A stretch of DNA of 64,000 bases from an uncultured Acidobacteriia bacterium (GTDB taxonomy: Bacteria; Acidobacteriota; Terriglobia; Bryobacterales; Bryobacteraceae): the NCBI GenBank assembly GCA_903900705.1, contig CAIUOG010000060.1:1-64000 (forward strand). The letters are read 5' to 3'. A model generated the notes under the pieces. It searched no databases, was not told where the DNA came from, and saw only the letters and a program-made list of their open reading frames with translations. Position 1 is the stretch's first letter, and the number at the start of each line of letters is the position of its first letter. Made by a program: the position numbers and the translations under genes. This document shows, piece after piece, positions 61,444 to 64,000 of the stretch.

Positions 61444-61490
61444 AAGCGGGATTCCCGGGGCGAGAGATCAGCCCTGAACCCGCTTTTCTT
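61444..61490 (+). terminator. terminator-like hairpin between serA and the convergent acyl-CoA synthetase
   Basis: AAGCGGG (61444-61450) pairs with CCCGCTT (61479-61485), with an inner GGGC/GCCC pair, and TTTTCTTT follows on the + strand. It overlaps the last codons of the convergent gene that ends at 61468, so it probably serves serA. Confidence 0.5.
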
Positions 61491-63063
61491 TCCCCGCCCA
61501 GAAACGCTCGCGCAGTTCCCGCTTCAGGATCTTCCCCGTTCCGCCCTTGGGTAGCGGCTCCGTCAGGAACTCGTACTGACGCGGCAGCTTAAACTTCGCG
61601 AGGCGAGCCACAATAAACTCGTGTAACTCCACCTCCGTGAGCGTCTCGCCGGGCTTCAGGACCACAAACGCCACCGGGATCTCGCCCCAGCGCGGATCCG
61701 GCGCACCGACGACGCCCACTTCGAGCACCGCGTGATGCGCCGCAATCGCCTTCTCCACCTCAATCGACGAGATATTCTCGCCGCCACTGATGATGATGTC
61801 CTTCTTGCGGTCAACGATGTGGATGTAGTTCTCGGAATTCCATACAGCCATGTCACCGGAATGGAACCAGATGCCTGACATCACAGCAGCCGTGGCCTCG
61901 GGTTCGCGGAAATAACCATCCATCACGTTATCGCCGCTGATCACGACCTCCCCCACGCTCGTCATGTCTTTCGGAACATCCCGCATGTTCGCGTCGACAA
62001 CACGGATTTCCGTCCCGGGAATCGGCCAGCCCGCCATCGCCTGATGGCGCAGACGGTCCGCCTCATCGGCATAGACCACCGTCCCCTTCTTCCGGGAAGT
62101 AGATGCCACCGGGCAGGTCTCGGTGAGTCCGTAACCAGCCAGCACCTCGCAATGGAACCGTTTCTCCAGCCGGTTCACCAGTTCGGGCGATGCCGCCGCG
62201 CCACCAATCGTAATCTGCCGGATCGAACTCAGATCGAATTGGTCGAGATCGGCGAAATTCAGCATGGCCGTCGCCATCGTTGGCACCAACGACATGGAAT
62301 GCGCCTGTTCGTCCTGAATCAGCCTGCAGACGCCCGCTGGTTCGAACCGCCGCACCATCACCTGCTTCATGCCGAGCATGGTGGCGGTCTGCGGCCGCCC
62401 CCAGCCATTGGCGTGGAACAGGGGGATGGTGTACAGTTCGGTCCAGGTGTCATCGGAATCGAGCGACGTCATCACCTGCAGCGCGTGCATGTAGACCGTC
62501 CGGTGCGAGAGCATCACGCCCTTCGGCGTGCCCGTGCTGCCGCTCGTATAGAAGAGCTCGGCAATCGAGTCTTCGTCGCAGGTCATGATGTCGGCCCGCT
62601 GCGCGGTGCCCTGCTCCAGAAAAGCCTCGTATTCGGTATTGAGATTGATGGTGCGCATGGAGGGCCAGGCCTCCCGTAGAACGTCCACCAGCGGCGCAAA
62701 ATCATTCTCGTAGAAAAGAATGCTGGTTTCCGCATGGCGCATGATCGCGCTCAGTTCCGCCGGAGTGAGACGGACATTGAGAGGCATTACCATCGCCTTC
62801 GCCTGAATCACGCCGTAATACCCTTCGAGTAACCGGTGGGTATTGAAGCTCAGATAGCCAATGCGGTCCTGTGGCCGTACTCCCGCCTGTACCAGCGCCG
62901 AGGCCAGCTTCTCACAGCGCTCACCGAACTCCGCATAGGTGTAACGGCTGGAGCCGCAGATAATCCCCGTCTTGTGACCGTATAAATCCACGCCGCGATG
63001 CAGGCACCGCAATGGCGTCAATGGAATCTTCAAGCTGCGCTTCTCCCCTCGACTCTTAGGCAT
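61468..63063 (-). CDS. fatty-acyl-CoA synthetase
   Basis: A 531-aa AMP-forming ligase from ATG 63063, chosen because the family start (TPLRCLHRGVDLYGHKTGII) follows closely. Motifs: FYTSGSTGTPKGVMLSH, ELYTIPLFHANGWG, LAGYGLTETCPVAS, FHSGDMAVWNSENYIHIVDRKKDIIISGGENISSIEVE and C-terminal PKGGTGKILKRELRE with the catalytic Lys. This is the AlkK/medium-to-long-chain type. It activates fatty acids for beta-oxidation. Its start is just upstream of the terminator of ahcY, on the same strand. Confidence 0.92.
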   Translation of the reverse strand: MPKSRGEKRSLKIPLTPLRCLHRGVDLYGHKTGIICGSSRYTYAEFGERCEKLASALVQAGVRPQDRIGYLSFNTHRLLEGYYGVIQAKAMVMPLNVRLTPAELSAIMRHAETSILFYENDFAPLVDVLREAWPSMRTINLNTEYEAFLEQGTAQRADIMTCDEDSIAELFYTSGSTGTPKGVMLSHRTVYMHALQVMTSLDSDDTWTELYTIPLFHANGWGRPQTATMLGMKQVMVRRFEPAGVCRLIQDEQAHSMSLVPTMATAMLNFADLDQFDLSSIRQITIGGAAASPELVNRLEKRFHCEVLAGYGLTETCPVASTSRKKGTVVYADEADRLRHQAMAGWPIPGTEIRVVDANMRDVPKDMTSVGEVVISGDNVMDGYFREPEATAAVMSGIWFHSGDMAVWNSENYIHIVDRKKDIIISGGENISSIEVEKAIAAHHAVLEVGVVGAPDPRWGEIPVAFVVLKPGETLTEVELHEFIVARLAKFKLPRQYEFLTEPLPKGGTGKILKRELRERFWAGKEKRVQG

Positions 63064-63080
63064 TCTACATGGCGGCCCGC

Positions 63081-63115
63081 AAAGAAAAAAGGCCCGGCTT
63101 TTCAGCCGGGCCTTT
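63081..63115 (-). terminator. Rho-independent terminator of ahcY
   Basis: AAAGGCCCGGCT (63088-63099) and AGCCGGGCCTTT (63104-63115) pair perfectly with a 4-base loop. On the minus strand the stem is followed by a run of T residues (complement of 63081-63090). It lies between the ahcY stop at 63132 and the acyl-CoA synthetase start at 63063, so it ends ahcY transcription. Confidence 0.9.
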
Positions 63116-63131
63116 CGGGGGAATGCGCTTC

Positions 63132-64000
<869 letters not shown>

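Overview
The window is a gene-dense, high-GC stretch of bacterial chromosome. Most likely it is from an acidobacterium, probably of the Solibacter/Bryobacter type. This is inferred from several traits together: a large orphan MacB/FtsX-type permease of the kind expanded in Acidobacteriota (25539-27989), secreted DUF6152-type proteins beside a PQQ/cytochrome dehydrogenase, an isoquinoline-oxidoreductase-type molybdenum hydroxylase, MlrC and enolase-superfamily catabolic genes, and Gram-negative envelope genes. I see no phage, transposase, CRISPR array, toxin-antitoxin pair or obvious genomic island.

Layout. 1-2898: the tail of an unknown gene, then a three-gene mutagenesis cassette (unknown 133-aa protein, ImuA-like, ImuB-like) behind a palindrome. 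2932-6018: an APH-fold kinase, a membrane protein, tRNA-Gly(TCC), a J-domain coiled-coil protein and an orphan Flp pilin. 6037-9841: a catabolic operon of M81 metallopeptidase (MlrC), mandelate-racemase-family dehydratase and MFS transporter. 9865-13661: an operon of secreted proteins ending in a cytochrome c/PQQ dehydrogenase. 13668-18160: lytic transglycosylase and AmiC amidase, MobA, an MlaF-like ATPase and an HExxH protease. 18374-25519: IorAB molybdenum hydroxylase, an Nramp-family transporter, a PstS-like protein and a porin. 25539-30508: orphan permease and argC-argB-argA-like genes behind candidate ArgR boxes.

30536-38442: exported Nif3-like protein, aldo/keto reductase, a LigK/GalB/DUF6282 ring-cleavage-type operon facing a GntR regulator, then mreBCD. 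38467-45031: serine hydrolase, the conserved tesA|ybbA-ybbP arrangement with an added TPR gene, and a degenerate receiver protein. 44997-49419: a rhamnose-type ABC importer whose second permease is fused in frame to the substrate-binding protein. 49565-55420: lipoprotein oxidoreductase, nitrilase-family amidase, an acyl-activating enzyme-ACP-PlsC fusion, and RmuC. 55417-64000: CBM9-like protein, a secreted BNR/VPS10-type propeller overlapping an OmpA-like barrel/Ig protein, serA, an acyl-CoA synthetase and the C-terminal part of ahcY.

Themes. Many genes are in tight operons with 4-nt ATGA overlaps, and several adjacent genes are convergent or divergent with overlapping ends. Much of the content is import and oxidation of organic compounds plus cell-wall and envelope maintenance, fitting a heterotrophic soil-type bacterium. 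The most unusual items are the permease/substrate-binding fusion with an internal ribosome-binding site, the reduced ImuA/ImuB cassette with its unknown leading gene, the Nramp homologue with an altered metal site, the putative tandem ARG boxes, and the propeller-plus-OmpA operon. No wholly new defence or mobile system could be supported.
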